Below, in pieces: positions 10,542 through 20,741 of a DNA stretch of 64,000 nucleotides (its first letter is position 1; the number at the start of each line of letters is the position of its first letter). The translations under genes and the position numbers were made by a program. The notes under the pieces are model-generated. The model did not search any database. It worked only from the letters and a program-made list of their open reading frames with translations, and was not told where the DNA came from. The stretch covers positions 1,364,001-1,428,000 of the forward strand of contig NZ_CP024011.1 of NCBI RefSeq assembly GCF_002688565.1. The letters are read 5' to 3'. The DNA comes from Acinetobacter sp. LoGeW2-3. Lineage in GTDB: Bacteria; Pseudomonadota; Gammaproteobacteria; Pseudomonadales; Moraxellaceae.

Positions 10542-11612
10542 ATGCTGGCACGTCGTATCGTTGCAAAACATGTGACCGGAACTACTGCACTTGCCATGTT
10601 GGGTGCAACGCTAGTACTGGCCGGATTACAGGTATTATTTACTTATCTGGGTGAACTGGGTTCCTTAAAAGAAGGCTATGGCGCCTGGCAGGCACTGAAA
10701 TATGTGCTGTGGGGCGCTCCTAATTATCTTTATGAAATTTTACCGATCTCCGCACTGATTGGTGCGGTCCTTGGCCTAGGAACATTGGCATCCAATAGTG
10801 AGCTGATTGTCATGCGTTCGGTGGGGGTTAGCCTATGGCGTATTGTCGGCTGGGTGATCCGTTCAGCATTGCTGCTAGTGGTTTTATCCTTTGCTTTAAG
10901 CGAATGGGTGATTCCATATACCAATGAACAGGCCAAAGCAGTCAAAAGTTATAACAAGCCAGTGAAAATTGGTGAAGTGAAAGGTTACTGGACCCGTGAA
11001 GGCCAGCGTTTTATCTATATTGATTATGCCAATGCCAAAGGCGAATTGAAGTATGTACAGATGCTGGACTTTGATGAAGATTATCGTCTGCGTGGTACGT
11101 TAAAAGCCGAGCAGGGTGATTTCGTCAAAGATGGTGCATGGAGTTTACAGAATACCCAGGAAATAAATATTCTGCAGAATGGTAATGCCACGCTAACGCC
11201 ACATGCTGAACAGCCACTGGCTTTAGCCTTGCAACCGAAATATGTGCATATGGTGACCATTGACCCGGAAGATCTGTCACCAAGTCAGTTAGTGAGCTTC
11301 ATGAGCTATATGCATGAATATAGCCAGGTGCCAAAGACCTATGAACTCGCTTTCTGGCAGAAAGTTGGCTCACCATTTGCTCTGATTGCATTAGTAGTCA
11401 TTGCCTGTTCCTTTATTTTTGGACCACTCCGTCAGCAATCGATGGGCTTCCGTCTGGTGATTGCACTATTTGCAGGTTTAGGCTTCTTCTACCTGCAGGA
11501 TTTTCTCGGTTATGCAAGCTTAGTCTATGCGCCGTCGCCAGCATGGTTTGTGTTTATACCAATTATCATCATGTTTGCAATTGGTGGTTATCTATTGCAT
11601 CGCGCACGTTAA
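10542..11612 (+). CDS. lptG: LPS export permease LptG
   Basis: A 356-residue partner of LptF in the LptB2FG complex. It begins 'MLARRIVAKHVTGTTALAM', has three helices, a periplasmic jellyroll domain ('KIGEVKGYWTREGQRFIYI' onward) and three C-terminal helices ending 'GGYLLHRAR'. It lies 2 bases after lptF and is certainly co-transcribed. LptB is not encoded here. Confidence 0.95.
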   Translation: MLARRIVAKHVTGTTALAMLGATLVLAGLQVLFTYLGELGSLKEGYGAWQALKYVLWGAPNYLYEILPISALIGAVLGLGTLASNSELIVMRSVGVSLWRIVGWVIRSALLLVVLSFALSEWVIPYTNEQAKAVKSYNKPVKIGEVKGYWTREGQRFIYIDYANAKGELKYVQMLDFDEDYRLRGTLKAEQGDFVKDGAWSLQNTQEINILQNGNATLTPHAEQPLALALQPKYVHMVTIDPEDLSPSQLVSFMSYMHEYSQVPKTYELAFWQKVGSPFALIALVVIACSFIFGPLRQQSMGFRLVIALFAGLGFFYLQDFLGYASLVYAPSPAWFVFIPIIIMFAIGGYLLHRAR

Positions 11613-11639
11613 GCTACAAGAAAATAGAAGAAATCAATC

Positions 11640-11684
11640 GCAGTGAAAGGCTTAAACCATGGCACGGTCATGGTCTCTCGCTGC
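11640..11684. other. Nested hairpin of unknown function between lptG and gpmI
   Basis: Outer arms GCAGTGAAAG and CTCTCGCTGC pair over 9 of 10 positions (one G-T wobble) and enclose a second perfect stem CCATG/CATGG. No T-run follows on the plus strand, so it is not an ordinary terminator. It could be an untranslated structured element, part of a small RNA, or a repeat unit. Confidence 0.45.
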
Positions 11685-11736
11685 AAAATTAGTTAAAATA
11701 GAATGATTAATTCGTAAACGAACAAGAGTATTCATT

Positions 11737-13287
11737 ATGACGGATGCAACTGCTGGCAAAATCCCTCACGTATTGGTAATTATGGATGGTGTGGGTCATC
11801 GCGAAGCGGTCGAAGACAATGCGTTTTTAGCGGCTAAACGACCTCATTTAACTGCTATGCAGGAAAAGCATCCGCATGGTTTGATCTCTGGTTCGGGTGA
11901 AGATGTTGGTCTGCCTGACGGTCAGATGGGGAACTCTGAAGTTGGTCACATGAACTTGGGTGCTGGCCGCGTGCTATACCAAGATTTCACCCGTATTACC
12001 AAAGATATCCGCACAGGCGATTTCTTTAATCATGAAGTATTGGTAGATGCCGTAGAAAAAGCCAAAGCAGGCAATGGTGCCGTACACATCATGGGCCTAT
12101 TGTCTGAAGGCGGTGTGCATTCACACGAAGATCACATCGTTGCGATGGCTGAACTGGCGCTAAAACGTGGTGCTAAAGTTTATCTGCATGCTTTCCTAGA
12201 TGGTCGTGATACACCACCGAAAAGTGCACAGCCTTCATTAGAAAAATTAGATGCTGTTTTTGCTCAATATCCAGGCCAGGGCCGTATCGCAACCATGATT
12301 GGTCGTTACTTTGCCATGGATCGTGACAATCGTTGGGATCGTGTTGAACAGGCGTATCGTTTATTGACTGAAGGCGAAGCGGTACGTACTGCAGCGACTG
12401 CAGTTGAAGGTCTGGAACAGGCTTATGCAGCAGATGAGTCGGATGAATTCGTAAAAGCAACCCGTATCGGTGAAGCTGCTGCGATTCAGGATGGCGACAG
12501 TGTTGTATTCATGAACTTCCGTGCAGACCGTGCGCGTGAACTGACTCGTGCTTTTGTTGAAAAAGACTTTGCAGGTTTTGAACGTAAAGTTGTGCCAAAT
12601 CTGGCGAAATATGTCATGTTGACTCGTTACCAGGCAACAATTGATGCACCTGTGGCGTATATGCCAGAAACACTGGTGAACTCGATTGGTGAATACTTGT
12701 CAGGCTTGGGTAAAACCCAGTTGCGTATTGCTGAAACTGAAAAATATGCACACGTGACCTTCTTCTTTAGTGGCGGCCGTGAAGATGAATATCCAGGTGA
12801 AAAACGTATCCTGATTCCATCTCCAAATGTGGCGACTTATGATCTAAAACCAGAAATGAGTGCATACGAAGTAACTGATGAGCTGGTAGCAGCGATTAAC
12901 TCAGGTGAGTTTGACCTGTTAGTTGTGAACTATGCCAATGGTGACATGGTTGGCCATACTGGCGTATTTGATGCAGCAGTAAAAGCAGTTGAAGCGGTAG
13001 ATACTTGCTTAGGCCGTGTTTATGAAGCAGTAATGGCGCAAAAAGGCCATATGATTATTACTGCAGACCATGGTAATGTTGAGCAGATGCAGGATTATCA
13101 AAGTGGTCAGGTACATACTCAACATACCACTGAATTGGTTCCGTTTATTTATGTCGGCCCAACTTCTGCAACGATTGCGGATGGTGGGGTACTGGCGGAT
13201 GTGGCACCAACGCTGTTGAGCCTAATGCAGCTTCCGGTTCCGGTAGAAATGCAAGGCCGTAACTTAATTGAACTGAACGCTTCATAA
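11737..13287 (+). CDS. gpmI: 2,3-bisphosphoglycerate-independent phosphoglycerate mutase
   Basis: A 516-residue alkaline-phosphatase-fold enzyme interconverting 3- and 2-phosphoglycerate in glycolysis and gluconeogenesis. The metal site '[10 protein letters not shown]' and the catalytic serine in '[16 protein letters not shown]' are present, as are the C-terminal metal ligands '[12 protein letters not shown]' and '[11 protein letters not shown]'. Length is typical for bacterial iPGM. ctpA follows after 21 bases. Confidence 0.97.
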   Translation: MTDATAGKIPHVLVIMDGVGHREAVEDNAFLAAKRPHLTAMQEKHPHGLISGSGEDVGLPDGQMGNSEVGHMNLGAGRVLYQDFTRITKDIRTGDFFNHEVLVDAVEKAKAGNGAVHIMGLLSEGGVHSHEDHIVAMAELALKRGAKVYLHAFLDGRDTPPKSAQPSLEKLDAVFAQYPGQGRIATMIGRYFAMDRDNRWDRVEQAYRLLTEGEAVRTAATAVEGLEQAYAADESDEFVKATRIGEAAAIQDGDSVVFMNFRADRARELTRAFVEKDFAGFERKVVPNLAKYVMLTRYQATIDAPVAYMPETLVNSIGEYLSGLGKTQLRIAETEKYAHVTFFFSGGREDEYPGEKRILIPSPNVATYDLKPEMSAYEVTDELVAAINSGEFDLLVVNYANGDMVGHTGVFDAAVKAVEAVDTCLGRVYEAVMAQKGHMIITADHGNVEQMQDYQSGQVHTQHTTELVPFIYVGPTSATIADGGVLADVAPTLLSLMQLPVPVEMQGRNLIELNAS

Positions 13288-13308
13288 AAAATATTAATAG
13301 GACAAAGA

Positions 13309-14481
13309 ATGGCAAGATCACAGCGGAAGTCAGTTGTATTCACGAGCTTACTGATGTGTTTGAGCCATTCAGCATGGAGTGCTGGGCCTCAGGGTCCAGC
13401 ATTCGATGATATGGTCATGGACCAGCAAACCTATAGCGAAATTCCTGTCTCCTCGATTCAGGAATTCGTGCAGATTTATGGCATTGTCAAAGAGAATTAT
13501 ATTCAAGATAAAAATGACGATGCATTATTCCAACAGGCAATTCGTGGCCTGGTCGGCGGCTTAGACCGCTATTCCCGTTATCTTTCTCCAGAAGACTTCA
13601 AACAGCTACGTCAGTACACTGAAGGTGTCTTGGCCAGTATCGACTTTGACCTGAAATATAATCCGCAACTTAAACAGTGGGTGATTCAGGGTTTAAGTAA
13701 CGATGCTGACTCAGCTCGGCAAGGTCTGCGTAATGGGGTGACTGTATTCAAAATTGATGATCAGGAGCTGAGTTCACTCAATCATGAACAGGTCCGTCAG
13801 TTACTCAGTGGAGCTATTGGTTCTACCTTGAGTATACAGCTATCACCACAAAGTCAGGTGTTTAATCTGGTACGTAATACCAAGGTGGAGACCGAAATCA
13901 GGTCTCAGCTGCATCATAATCAGGTGCTGGTATTACAGGTCAAAGTCTTTCAGCAGGATACGGCTAATGAGATCAAACGGATTATTGAGAGTTATTCTGG
14001 CTCACGTTTAAAAGCGGTGCTATTTGACCTGCGTAATAATCCGGGCGGCCTGCTCTCTGCAGCCGTTGAATCAGCAGATCTATTCCTGAACCAAGGTATT
14101 ATTGTTTCGACCAAAAGCCGGACAGAAGGCGACCAGCAGTTTCAGGCATTACCAGGCTTTGAATTTCAGAATTTGAAGATCGGCATCTTGATCAATAACC
14201 GTTCTGCCTCCGCAGCCGAAGTCTTTACCGCTGCCTTGAAGGAGCATAAACGTGCCTGGGTCGTGGGTGAAAAGAGCTATGGTAAAGGTGTAGTGCAGAA
14301 ACTGTTTCCTTTAAGCAATGGTGCTGCCTTACAGATGACTGTATCCCAATATTTCAGCCCGAGCGGTCAGCGTATTGAAGGCTTTGGTGTGCAGCCACAT
14401 CTCAGCTATCCACTTGGAGTTGAGATGAGGGAAGAAAGTTATCTGGATCACGTCACTGAATTATTGCTTTTACAAAAATAA
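13309..14481 (+). CDS. ctpA: C-terminal processing peptidase (S41)
   Basis: A 390-residue periplasmic serine protease of the CtpA/Prc family. There is a signal peptide (about 1-25, 'LLMCLSHSAWSA'). A degenerate PDZ region (about 100-185) precedes the S41 core with the catalytic serine in 'NNRSASAAEVFTAAL' (around 300) and the lysine in 'GEKSYGKGVVQ' about 26 residues later. The gpmI-ctpA order also occurs in pseudomonads. Likely roles are processing of cell-wall hydrolases or other periplasmic proteins, but the substrate is not shown by sequence. Confidence 0.9.
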   Translation: MARSQRKSVVFTSLLMCLSHSAWSAGPQGPAFDDMVMDQQTYSEIPVSSIQEFVQIYGIVKENYIQDKNDDALFQQAIRGLVGGLDRYSRYLSPEDFKQLRQYTEGVLASIDFDLKYNPQLKQWVIQGLSNDADSARQGLRNGVTVFKIDDQELSSLNHEQVRQLLSGAIGSTLSIQLSPQSQVFNLVRNTKVETEIRSQLHHNQVLVLQVKVFQQDTANEIKRIIESYSGSRLKAVLFDLRNNPGGLLSAAVESADLFLNQGIIVSTKSRTEGDQQFQALPGFEFQNLKIGILINNRSASAAEVFTAALKEHKRAWVVGEKSYGKGVVQKLFPLSNGAALQMTVSQYFSPSGQRIEGFGVQPHLSYPLGVEMREESYLDHVTELLLLQK

Positions 14482-14483
14482 TG

Positions 14484-14508
14484 AAGGGGCATCGCCCCCT
14501 TATTTTTT
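14484..14508. terminator. Terminator between ctpA and pilR (convergent)
   Basis: GGGGC-ATC-GCCCC hairpin followed by CTTATTTTTT on the plus strand; it overlaps the end of the convergent pilR. Confidence 0.7.
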
Positions 14509-15925
14509 ATTCTTCTTCATCGGTATCGAGCCCAAATTTCTTCAGACGATAACGTAGTGAGCGGAAAGACATGCCGAGTTTTTTTGCAGCTAAAGTCCGG
14601 TTCCAATGGGTCTGATTCAGGGCATTCAGCAAAATTTCTTTCTCGATCTTCTCGATATACAGTTCAAGCCCTTCTTCAGGCAGTTTTTTCGGCACCATAA
14701 AAGTGTCAGTATTATGATTTGATTCGGGAACTGAATTGGATGTAATTTCTGAAGTTATGAAACTCTGACGTAAAGGTGCCGTTTGCAGATGCTGAATATC
14801 AATCATATCTTCATCGCTAAGAGTAATCGCCCGTTCAATGATATTACGCAGTTCACGGACATTCCCAGGATAGTATTGAGCCAGTAACTGCTCCTTACTA
14901 CGTTCAGTCAGGCGTTTCACTGGAATTTGCCATTCCTGACAAATCTTCTGAATGAAGTGTTCAGCCAGCAGTAGAATATCATGACCACGCTCACGCAGTG
15001 GTGGCAGTACCAGATCCATGACATGAATCCGGAAGAACAGATCCTGACGGAATTTCCCTTGCTGGACCTGTGCTTCCAGATCCTGATGACTGGCACTGAT
15101 CACACGAAAATCGACATCAATTTCTGTATCTGACCCCAGTGGACGAATCCGTTTTTCCTGTACTGCGCGTAGCAGTTTCACCTGCATACTCAGTGGTAGT
15201 TCAGCAATTTCATCCAAGAATAGGCTGCCACCATGTGCAGACTGGATTAGACCCTGTTTGTCCTGCGTTGCACCAGTAAAACTGCCTTTCTTATGCCCGA
15301 ACAGCTCACTTTCCATCAGTTCAGCTGGAATAGCACCACAGTTAATGGCAATAAAGGGACCTTCACTACGGTTACTCAGGCGATGGACCAGATTCGCCAC
15401 CACTTCCTTACCCGTACCAGATTCACCGGTAATAAACACGGGGGCTTGGGAGCGGGCAATTTTATGTAAGGTTGTGCGCAGCTGCTGAATCGGCTTGGAT
15501 TGGCCAATCAGCATTTTATATTCTAGGGTATCTTGCTGACTGGATTGGTAATCAACAGGCTTATTCAGTGCCTTTTGTAGTAACTGTTCCAGATGTTTCT
15601 GATTGATTGGCTTGCTGACAAAATCAAAGGCACCTGCTTTGAGTGCAGCAATGGCAATATCCATATTGCCATAGGCAGTTAAGACAGCGACCGGTAGGGA
15701 AGGATGATGTTCACTGATAAACTCCAGTAACTGCAAGCCATTACCATCAGGCAGATTCAGGTCGGTCAGACAGGCATCATACTGATAATCTGCTAGACGT
15801 TTTTTGGCATCCTCCAGACGGTGGGCGATATGCGTGCGGATTCCCATACGCATCAGTGACATCTGCATCAGTGTGCAGAGATCCTCTTCATCATCGACCA
15901 ACAGTACCAGTGGTTGTTGTTCCAC
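14507..15925 (-). CDS. pilR: Sigma-54-dependent response regulator PilR
   Basis: A 472-residue NtrC-class activator of pilin transcription. Receiver domain 1-120 with phospho-acceptor Asp55 ('CLTDLNLPDG'); AAA+ domain with Walker A 'GESGTGKE' (167-174) and the sigma-54 contact loop 'GSFTGA'; C-terminal Fis-type helix-turn-helix 'NRTLAAKKLGMSFRSLRYRL'. Encoded directly after the sensor pilS (24-base gap). The target pilA promoter is outside the window. Confidence 0.92.
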   Translation of the reverse strand: MEQQPLVLLVDDEEDLCTLMQMSLMRMGIRTHIAHRLEDAKKRLADYQYDACLTDLNLPDGNGLQLLEFISEHHPSLPVAVLTAYGNMDIAIAALKAGAFDFVSKPINQKHLEQLLQKALNKPVDYQSSQQDTLEYKMLIGQSKPIQQLRTTLHKIARSQAPVFITGESGTGKEVVANLVHRLSNRSEGPFIAINCGAIPAELMESELFGHKKGSFTGATQDKQGLIQSAHGGSLFLDEIAELPLSMQVKLLRAVQEKRIRPLGSDTEIDVDFRVISASHQDLEAQVQQGKFRQDLFFRIHVMDLVLPPLRERGHDILLLAEHFIQKICQEWQIPVKRLTERSKEQLLAQYYPGNVRELRNIIERAITLSDEDMIDIQHLQTAPLRQSFITSEITSNSVPESNHNTDTFMVPKKLPEEGLELYIEKIEKEILLNALNQTHWNRTLAAKKLGMSFRSLRYRLKKFGLDTDEEE

Positions 15926-15949
15926 AATCTTTCCCCTTAAATTTAAAAA

Positions 15950-17515
15950 TTAAACAGTGATGCGCTGGCAGCTAATCCGAAAGCAGGCGCCCTGTTCTTG
16001 TTGTATATAGTTCAGCTGGGCCTGGTTGGCCTCACAGAAACTGTGTGATAAATAAAGCCCTAGCCCAGTACCATTGATGGAGGTACTGAAAAATGGCTTG
16101 AACAGCAGGCTCTGATCGGCAGGTGCAATGCCCTGACCAAAATCCCGGATATCAATCCAGACCTTATGTTCATAAGGATGAACTTTTAATTCTACATAGC
16201 CTACGGCTGGATCGTTATGCCGCACGGCATTACGTAATAAATTAACTAATACTTGACGTAGTTGCGCTTCATCAAACTGGATATCCAGTCGCATATCAAT
16301 ATTCAGCTTAATCTGCTCAGCAATATCTGCCAAGTCCTCATGAATACATTGCGGAATAAATTCATTTAGCTGAATAGGCACCGGGTGAGTTTCTTTATTT
16401 TTCACCATATTCAGCGTGTCTTCAATAATCCGGTTAATTCGGGTGGCCTGTTTGCTGATCATGCCATGCAGGACTTGCTGCTGTTCCTGTTCAGAACCGG
16501 GTAACAGGTCATTGGCCTGCACAATGGCAGCCAGCGGATTGCGGATTTCATGTGCAATACTGGCTGATAGCTGCCCCAGTGCGGCTAATTTGAGTTGCTG
16601 TACTTCTTGATTGATTTTTCGTGCATCCTGTAATACCAGTAGCATCAGCGTCTGATGCGGCACAATCAGTTTTTGCACCTGGACATGAATATTGAAGCGG
16701 CTTTGCTGCGATTCAAACTGGAAACGCTCACCATTTTCCAGATTTTCAAAGCGGATCAGCTCAAACAGGTCTGGTTGTGACTGATATAGTGGAAACTTGT
16801 CATGCGCATACATTTGCTGGATGCCGAGCAGGTGACAGGCAGCTGGATTGCTCAGCACCACATGGCAATTTTCATCCAGCACCAGATAGCCGGTTTCAAT
16901 CTGTTCCAGAATATAGCGGTTAATATTCTGCAGCCGATATAGTTCCATCGACTGAGAAAAATTGACATTCTCCAGGATCTGGAAGCGTCGTACCGCAATC
17001 TGCCCGATGCCATAAACCACAAAAAACATAAAGGCGAGAATTGCACTATTACCAATATTTCCTAAAGAGGAAAGAGTAAGCAGACTGGTGATGAAATGCT
17101 GGTAAATTACGCTAATTACAGCGATTAGGGTAATTACCAACGCTTTTTGCGCATTCAACAGGATTGAGGCAGCAAATATGGTAATCACGAACAGCATGCT
17201 CAGCTGCAGATTGGTGCCATTTGTGGCCAAGGTCAGCAGACTGAGTGCACAGACATCGACAATAAAAATACCGGTCAGCTGCTTCTGCACAAATTTCTTA
17301 AAATATTTCAGAACAAAGAGCTGTACCAGCGCAATGGCAATAAAACAGCTCAGCACATAATGATACAGCTTGGGATATTCTAAATCGATGCTGTGCTCAG
17401 GATAAGTGAGCAGAAAAATCAGCAGTAATCCAGTACTGATGATCAGGCGGTATGCCGCATACCAGGTGCCCAGCAGGTATTGATTAAGCTCTGAATAAGA
17501 AGATTGCTGCGACAT
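15950..17515 (-). CDS. pilS: Sensor histidine kinase PilS
   Basis: A 521-residue membrane kinase pairing with PilR. About six hydrophobic helices fill residues 15-180, as in Pseudomonas PilS, followed by a PAS domain (about 195-300, 'GYLVLDENCHVVLSNPAACHLL'). The kinase core has the phospho-accepting His in 'SASIAHEIRNPLAA' (about 321) and the ATP-binding N box 'LVNLLRNAVRHND' and G boxes 'DFGQGIAP', 'GTGLGLYLSH'. Together with PilR it controls major pilin level and thereby twitching and transformation. Confidence 0.92.
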   Translation of the reverse strand: MSQQSSYSELNQYLLGTWYAAYRLIISTGLLLIFLLTYPEHSIDLEYPKLYHYVLSCFIAIALVQLFVLKYFKKFVQKQLTGIFIVDVCALSLLTLATNGTNLQLSMLFVITIFAASILLNAQKALVITLIAVISVIYQHFITSLLTLSSLGNIGNSAILAFMFFVVYGIGQIAVRRFQILENVNFSQSMELYRLQNINRYILEQIETGYLVLDENCHVVLSNPAACHLLGIQQMYAHDKFPLYQSQPDLFELIRFENLENGERFQFESQQSRFNIHVQVQKLIVPHQTLMLLVLQDARKINQEVQQLKLAALGQLSASIAHEIRNPLAAIVQANDLLPGSEQEQQQVLHGMISKQATRINRIIEDTLNMVKNKETHPVPIQLNEFIPQCIHEDLADIAEQIKLNIDMRLDIQFDEAQLRQVLVNLLRNAVRHNDPAVGYVELKVHPYEHKVWIDIRDFGQGIAPADQSLLFKPFFSTSINGTGLGLYLSHSFCEANQAQLNYIQQEQGACFRISCQRITV

Positions 17516-17564
17516 AAAACCTTTTTTGTTTTTTAAGTTTTTTTAAATAGAAGGCACGAAACAA

Positions 17565-18200
17565 TTAAGGCTTTATTAGACCATAGCGCATTGCCAGATG
17601 AGTCAGTTTCACATCACTGTCGATATTGAGTTTTTCAAAGATTCGATAACGGTAGGTATTAACGGTTTTGACACTGACAAACAGTTTATCGGCAATTTCT
17701 TGGGCGCTGATACAGTTCACCACCATCATGGCGACCTGCATTTCCCGTTCAGACAGCGAATCAAATGGGGATTGCTGGGTGTCAGACAGATAGGAACTTG
17801 CCAACTGTTCAGCAATATCTGCACTGAAATATTTACCGCCCTGCATCACCTTATTAATGGCACGTACCATCTCGGTCACGGGTGCCCCCTTGGTGATATA
17901 GCCTTTGGCGCCGGCTTTAAGCAATAAGGAAGGATAAGGTTCTTCAGCTAGGCCACTGACAGCAACGACTTTGGTATCGGGTGCAGTCTGTAATAAACGA
18001 CGTGTAGTTTCTACACCACCGATACCCGGCATATTGACATCGAGAAGAACCACATTCGGATGATGCTGACGCACCAGAGTAATCGCTTCTTCACCAGATT
18101 CAGCTTGTCCAATAACCTGAACATCAGTGTGGTCTTCAAGCATTCTACAGATGCCAGTACGCACCAATTCATGGTCATCTACAACTAAAACTGTGATCAC
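17565..18200 (-). CDS. gacA: GacA/UvrY-type response regulator
   Basis: A 211-residue NarL/FixJ-type regulator. Receiver domain with Asp54 in 'VLLDVNMPG' and a C-terminal LuxR helix-turn-helix ('LSEREMQVAMMVVNCISAQEIA', then 'SVKTVNTYRYRIFEKL'). The 'KLFVSVKTVNTYRYRIFEKLN' region is the GacA/UvrY signature; these regulators, with the kinase GacS, drive virulence and secondary metabolism, usually through CsrA-binding small RNAs. In A. baumannii gacA is also near pilSR (recalled, not searched). Its kinase is not in the window. Confidence 0.88.
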   Translation of the reverse strand: MITVLVVDDHELVRTGICRMLEDHTDVQVIGQAESGEEAITLVRQHHPNVVLLDVNMPGIGGVETTRRLLQTAPDTKVVAVSGLAEEPYPSLLLKAGAKGYITKGAPVTEMVRAINKVMQGGKYFSADIAEQLASSYLSDTQQSPFDSLSEREMQVAMMVVNCISAQEIADKLFVSVKTVNTYRYRIFEKLNIDSDVKLTHLAMRYGLIKP

Positions 18201-18421
18201 GTATACTCTCCCTCGGATGAAAAATCATTTTTTTTGTTACACAACACAAAATAAGCTTGCAATGAAACTACAAAATTAGCAATCCTATTGTCAGGTCATA
18301 TTGAAACTGTATCACATAGTGTAGAGGTCAATAATTGTTCTGCATTGTGGTAAATGTAATGTAAGCCATATTAGAGGTAATACGCAAATCAATCTTACCT
18401 CGTAAGTTGGGTGAAGGAATA

Positions 18422-19477
18422 GTGAAGAAAACACATAAGTCTTTGATGCATGTACTGGGTCTGTCGATGGCAGTCAGCATGAGTACGACGACGAGTTTTG
18501 CTGAAATTATCATGAATTCGTCAGCAGCGGCCCCTCAGTCTAGTCTGAGCTGGTCTTCTGAACAGGCCAACCAGTTTTTGAGTGATGGATCCGATGCCGA
18601 TGATGAGCCTTCTCCACTTGGTTCAACCACGGTAACGACCAGCATTCGTAGCTCTAATGGTCAAGCAGTACAAGAACCTGCCAAAACCGTACAGATTCTG
18701 GACACCAAGACCTATGGTACACAGCCATCTGTCAATGCACGTTCAGCGTTGGTGATGGATGCCCAGACTGGTGAGGTGCTGTATAGCAAAAACAGCAATA
18801 CCGCTGTACCGATTGCGTCAATTACCAAACTGATGACCGCTGTGGTGATTTCTGATGCACGTTTAAATATGAATGAAAAAATCACACTCCAACAGGGTGA
18901 TTTTTCATGTGCAGGTTGTAAGAGCTCGAGCTCGACCTTGCGTGTCGGCGATACGATGAATCGTGCAGAAGCCTTATTATTTGCGTTGATGAAATCCGAA
19001 AACCCGGCTGCAGCAGCATTGGCACGTACCTATCCAGGTGGCCGAGCAGCTTTTATTGCAAAAATGAATGCCAAAGCCAAAGCACTCGGTATGAATTCTA
19101 CCCATTATATGGAATCGACTGGTCTGCATCCTGGTAATAAGTCATCTGCACGTGACCTCGGGATTCTAGTGAATACCGCTTCACAATATGGCTTGATCCG
19201 TCAGTTTTCAACTACTGCAAGTTATGACTTTAACTTGGGCTACCGTGTGTTGAAATCGAATAATACCAATGCGCTAGTGCGTAATGGGGGTTGGAATATC
19301 AATATTTCTAAAACCGGTTTTATTAATGAAGCAGGGCGCTGTGTGGTCATGCATACCACACTGAATAACCGTCCAGTGGTGGTGGTATTGCTGGGCGCTG
19401 ATTCATCGGCTGCACGTACCAATGATGCAACCCGCTTGATGACTTGGGTATCGAGTTTGCCGAAACAACGTGTTTAA
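18422..19477 (+). CDS. pbpG: D-alanyl-D-alanine endopeptidase PBP7/8
   Basis: A 351-residue S11-family low-molecular-weight penicillin-binding protein that cleaves peptidoglycan cross-links in the periplasm. A signal peptide ends near 'STTTSFA'. The three active-site motifs are visible: SxxK in 'IASITKLMTAVV' (Ser133, Lys136), SxN in 'LMKSENPAAAA' and KTG in 'NISKTGFINEAGRC'. The start is taken as GTG at 18422 with AAGGA just upstream (short spacing); ATG at 18447 is an alternative. A long Ser/Thr/Gln-rich linker (about 30-100) separates signal peptide and enzyme domain. Confidence 0.88.
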   Translation: MKKTHKSLMHVLGLSMAVSMSTTTSFAEIIMNSSAAAPQSSLSWSSEQANQFLSDGSDADDEPSPLGSTTVTTSIRSSNGQAVQEPAKTVQILDTKTYGTQPSVNARSALVMDAQTGEVLYSKNSNTAVPIASITKLMTAVVISDARLNMNEKITLQQGDFSCAGCKSSSSTLRVGDTMNRAEALLFALMKSENPAAAALARTYPGGRAAFIAKMNAKAKALGMNSTHYMESTGLHPGNKSSARDLGILVNTASQYGLIRQFSTTASYDFNLGYRVLKSNNTNALVRNGGWNINISKTGFINEAGRCVVMHTTLNNRPVVVVLLGADSSAARTNDATRLMTWVSSLPKQRV

Positions 19478-19503
19478 GCTTCTGACCTAGATATTTTAGT
19501 TAT

Positions 19504-19533
19504 AAAAAAGCCCTGCAAATGCAGGGCTTTTTT
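19504..19533. terminator. Bidirectional terminator between pbpG and thrC
   Basis: GCCCTGC-AAAT-GCAGGGC stem flanked by six A and six T, between convergent genes; suitable for both strands. Confidence 0.92.
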
Positions 19534-19544
19534 GATTCGATATC

Positions 19545-20684
19545 TTACATATTAGAAAGAATAGAATCGCGTACTTGATCCAATGTTGCATCGATAGACA
19601 GCATCACAGCATCAGAACATTGTTTGATGGCAGTATCCGGGTCTTTCAGGCCATTACCAGTTACAGTACATACAATCACAGAACCTTCAGCAATCTTGCC
19701 TGCTTTAATGTCACGAATCGCGCCACCGATAGACGCTGCAGAAGCAGGTTCTACGAATACACCTTCGTACATAGAAAGAAGACGTTGTGCTTCCAGGATT
19801 TCAGAATCTTGAAGTTCGTCAAACCAACCTTTAGAGTCGCGAACAACCGCTTTGGCATGGTTCCAGCTTTGTGGGTTACCAATACGGATTGCAGTTGCCA
19901 CAGTTTCAGGATTTTCTACTGGTGCACCACGTAGGAATGGTGCAGCGCCAGCAGCCTGGTAACCCACCATTGTAGGAAGGCCTTCAGGTTTAGGACCAGT
20001 GAAAGCATCAGTTGCAGCGTCATACACCACTTGCTCGAATTGATCAGCAGGCTGATTCGCCACAGCTTCGGTATAACCCATCCAGTGAGCAGTGATGTTA
20101 CCTGCGTTACCGACTGGTAGGCAGTGATAATCCGGTGCACGACCTAACTCGTCCACGATTTCGTAAGCAATGGTTTTTTGACCTTGCAAACGGTACGGGT
20201 TGATTGAGTTTACGATGGTTACTGGCGCTTTATCAGCGATTTCTTTCACCAGACGCATACCGTCATCGAAGTTACCGCGGATTTGCATGGTGATCGCGCC
20301 ATACATCATTGCTTGCGCCATTTTACCCATGGCAATTTTGCCTTCTGGGATTAAAACAAACGCTTTGATGCCAGCACGCGCAGCATAAGCAGCTGCAGCT
20401 GCAGAAGTATTACCTGTAGATGCACAGATAATCGCTTTAGAGCCTTCTTCAACTGCTTTTGTTACCGCCATGGTCATACCACGGTCTTTAAATGAACCAG
20501 TCGGGTTTAAGCCCTCGTACTTCACATAAATTTCAACATTTTTGCCAATAATGCGCGGAATATTCGCAAGCTTAATCAGTGGAGTGTTACCTTCGCCCAG
20601 AGAAACGGCTTTAGTAGTTGCAGACACTGGTAAACGGTCGCGATAGCGGTCAACTAAACCAGTATAACGATTGGCATTCGACAT
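19545..20684 (-). CDS. thrC: Threonine synthase
   Basis: A 379-residue PLP enzyme converting O-phosphohomoserine to threonine. The PLP lysine is Lys66 in 'PTGSFKDRGM', the phosphate-binding loop is 'GNAGNITAHWMGY', and the short form (about 380 residues, as in Bacillus and Pseudomonas) is evident rather than the long E. coli type. It follows hom on the same strand with a 57-base gap, forming a hom-thrC operon. Confidence 0.96.
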   Translation of the reverse strand: MSNANRYTGLVDRYRDRLPVSATTKAVSLGEGNTPLIKLANIPRIIGKNVEIYVKYEGLNPTGSFKDRGMTMAVTKAVEEGSKAIICASTGNTSAAAAAYAARAGIKAFVLIPEGKIAMGKMAQAMMYGAITMQIRGNFDDGMRLVKEIADKAPVTIVNSINPYRLQGQKTIAYEIVDELGRAPDYHCLPVGNAGNITAHWMGYTEAVANQPADQFEQVVYDAATDAFTGPKPEGLPTMVGYQAAGAAPFLRGAPVENPETVATAIRIGNPQSWNHAKAVVRDSKGWFDELQDSEILEAQRLLSMYEGVFVEPASAASIGGAIRDIKAGKIAEGSVIVCTVTGNGLKDPDTAIKQCSDAVMLSIDATLDQVRDSILSNM

Positions 20685-20741
20685 GATGATGTTCCAATTG
20701 TGTGTAGAGCTTGGCGAGGGGAAATACTCCCCCCAACCCGA

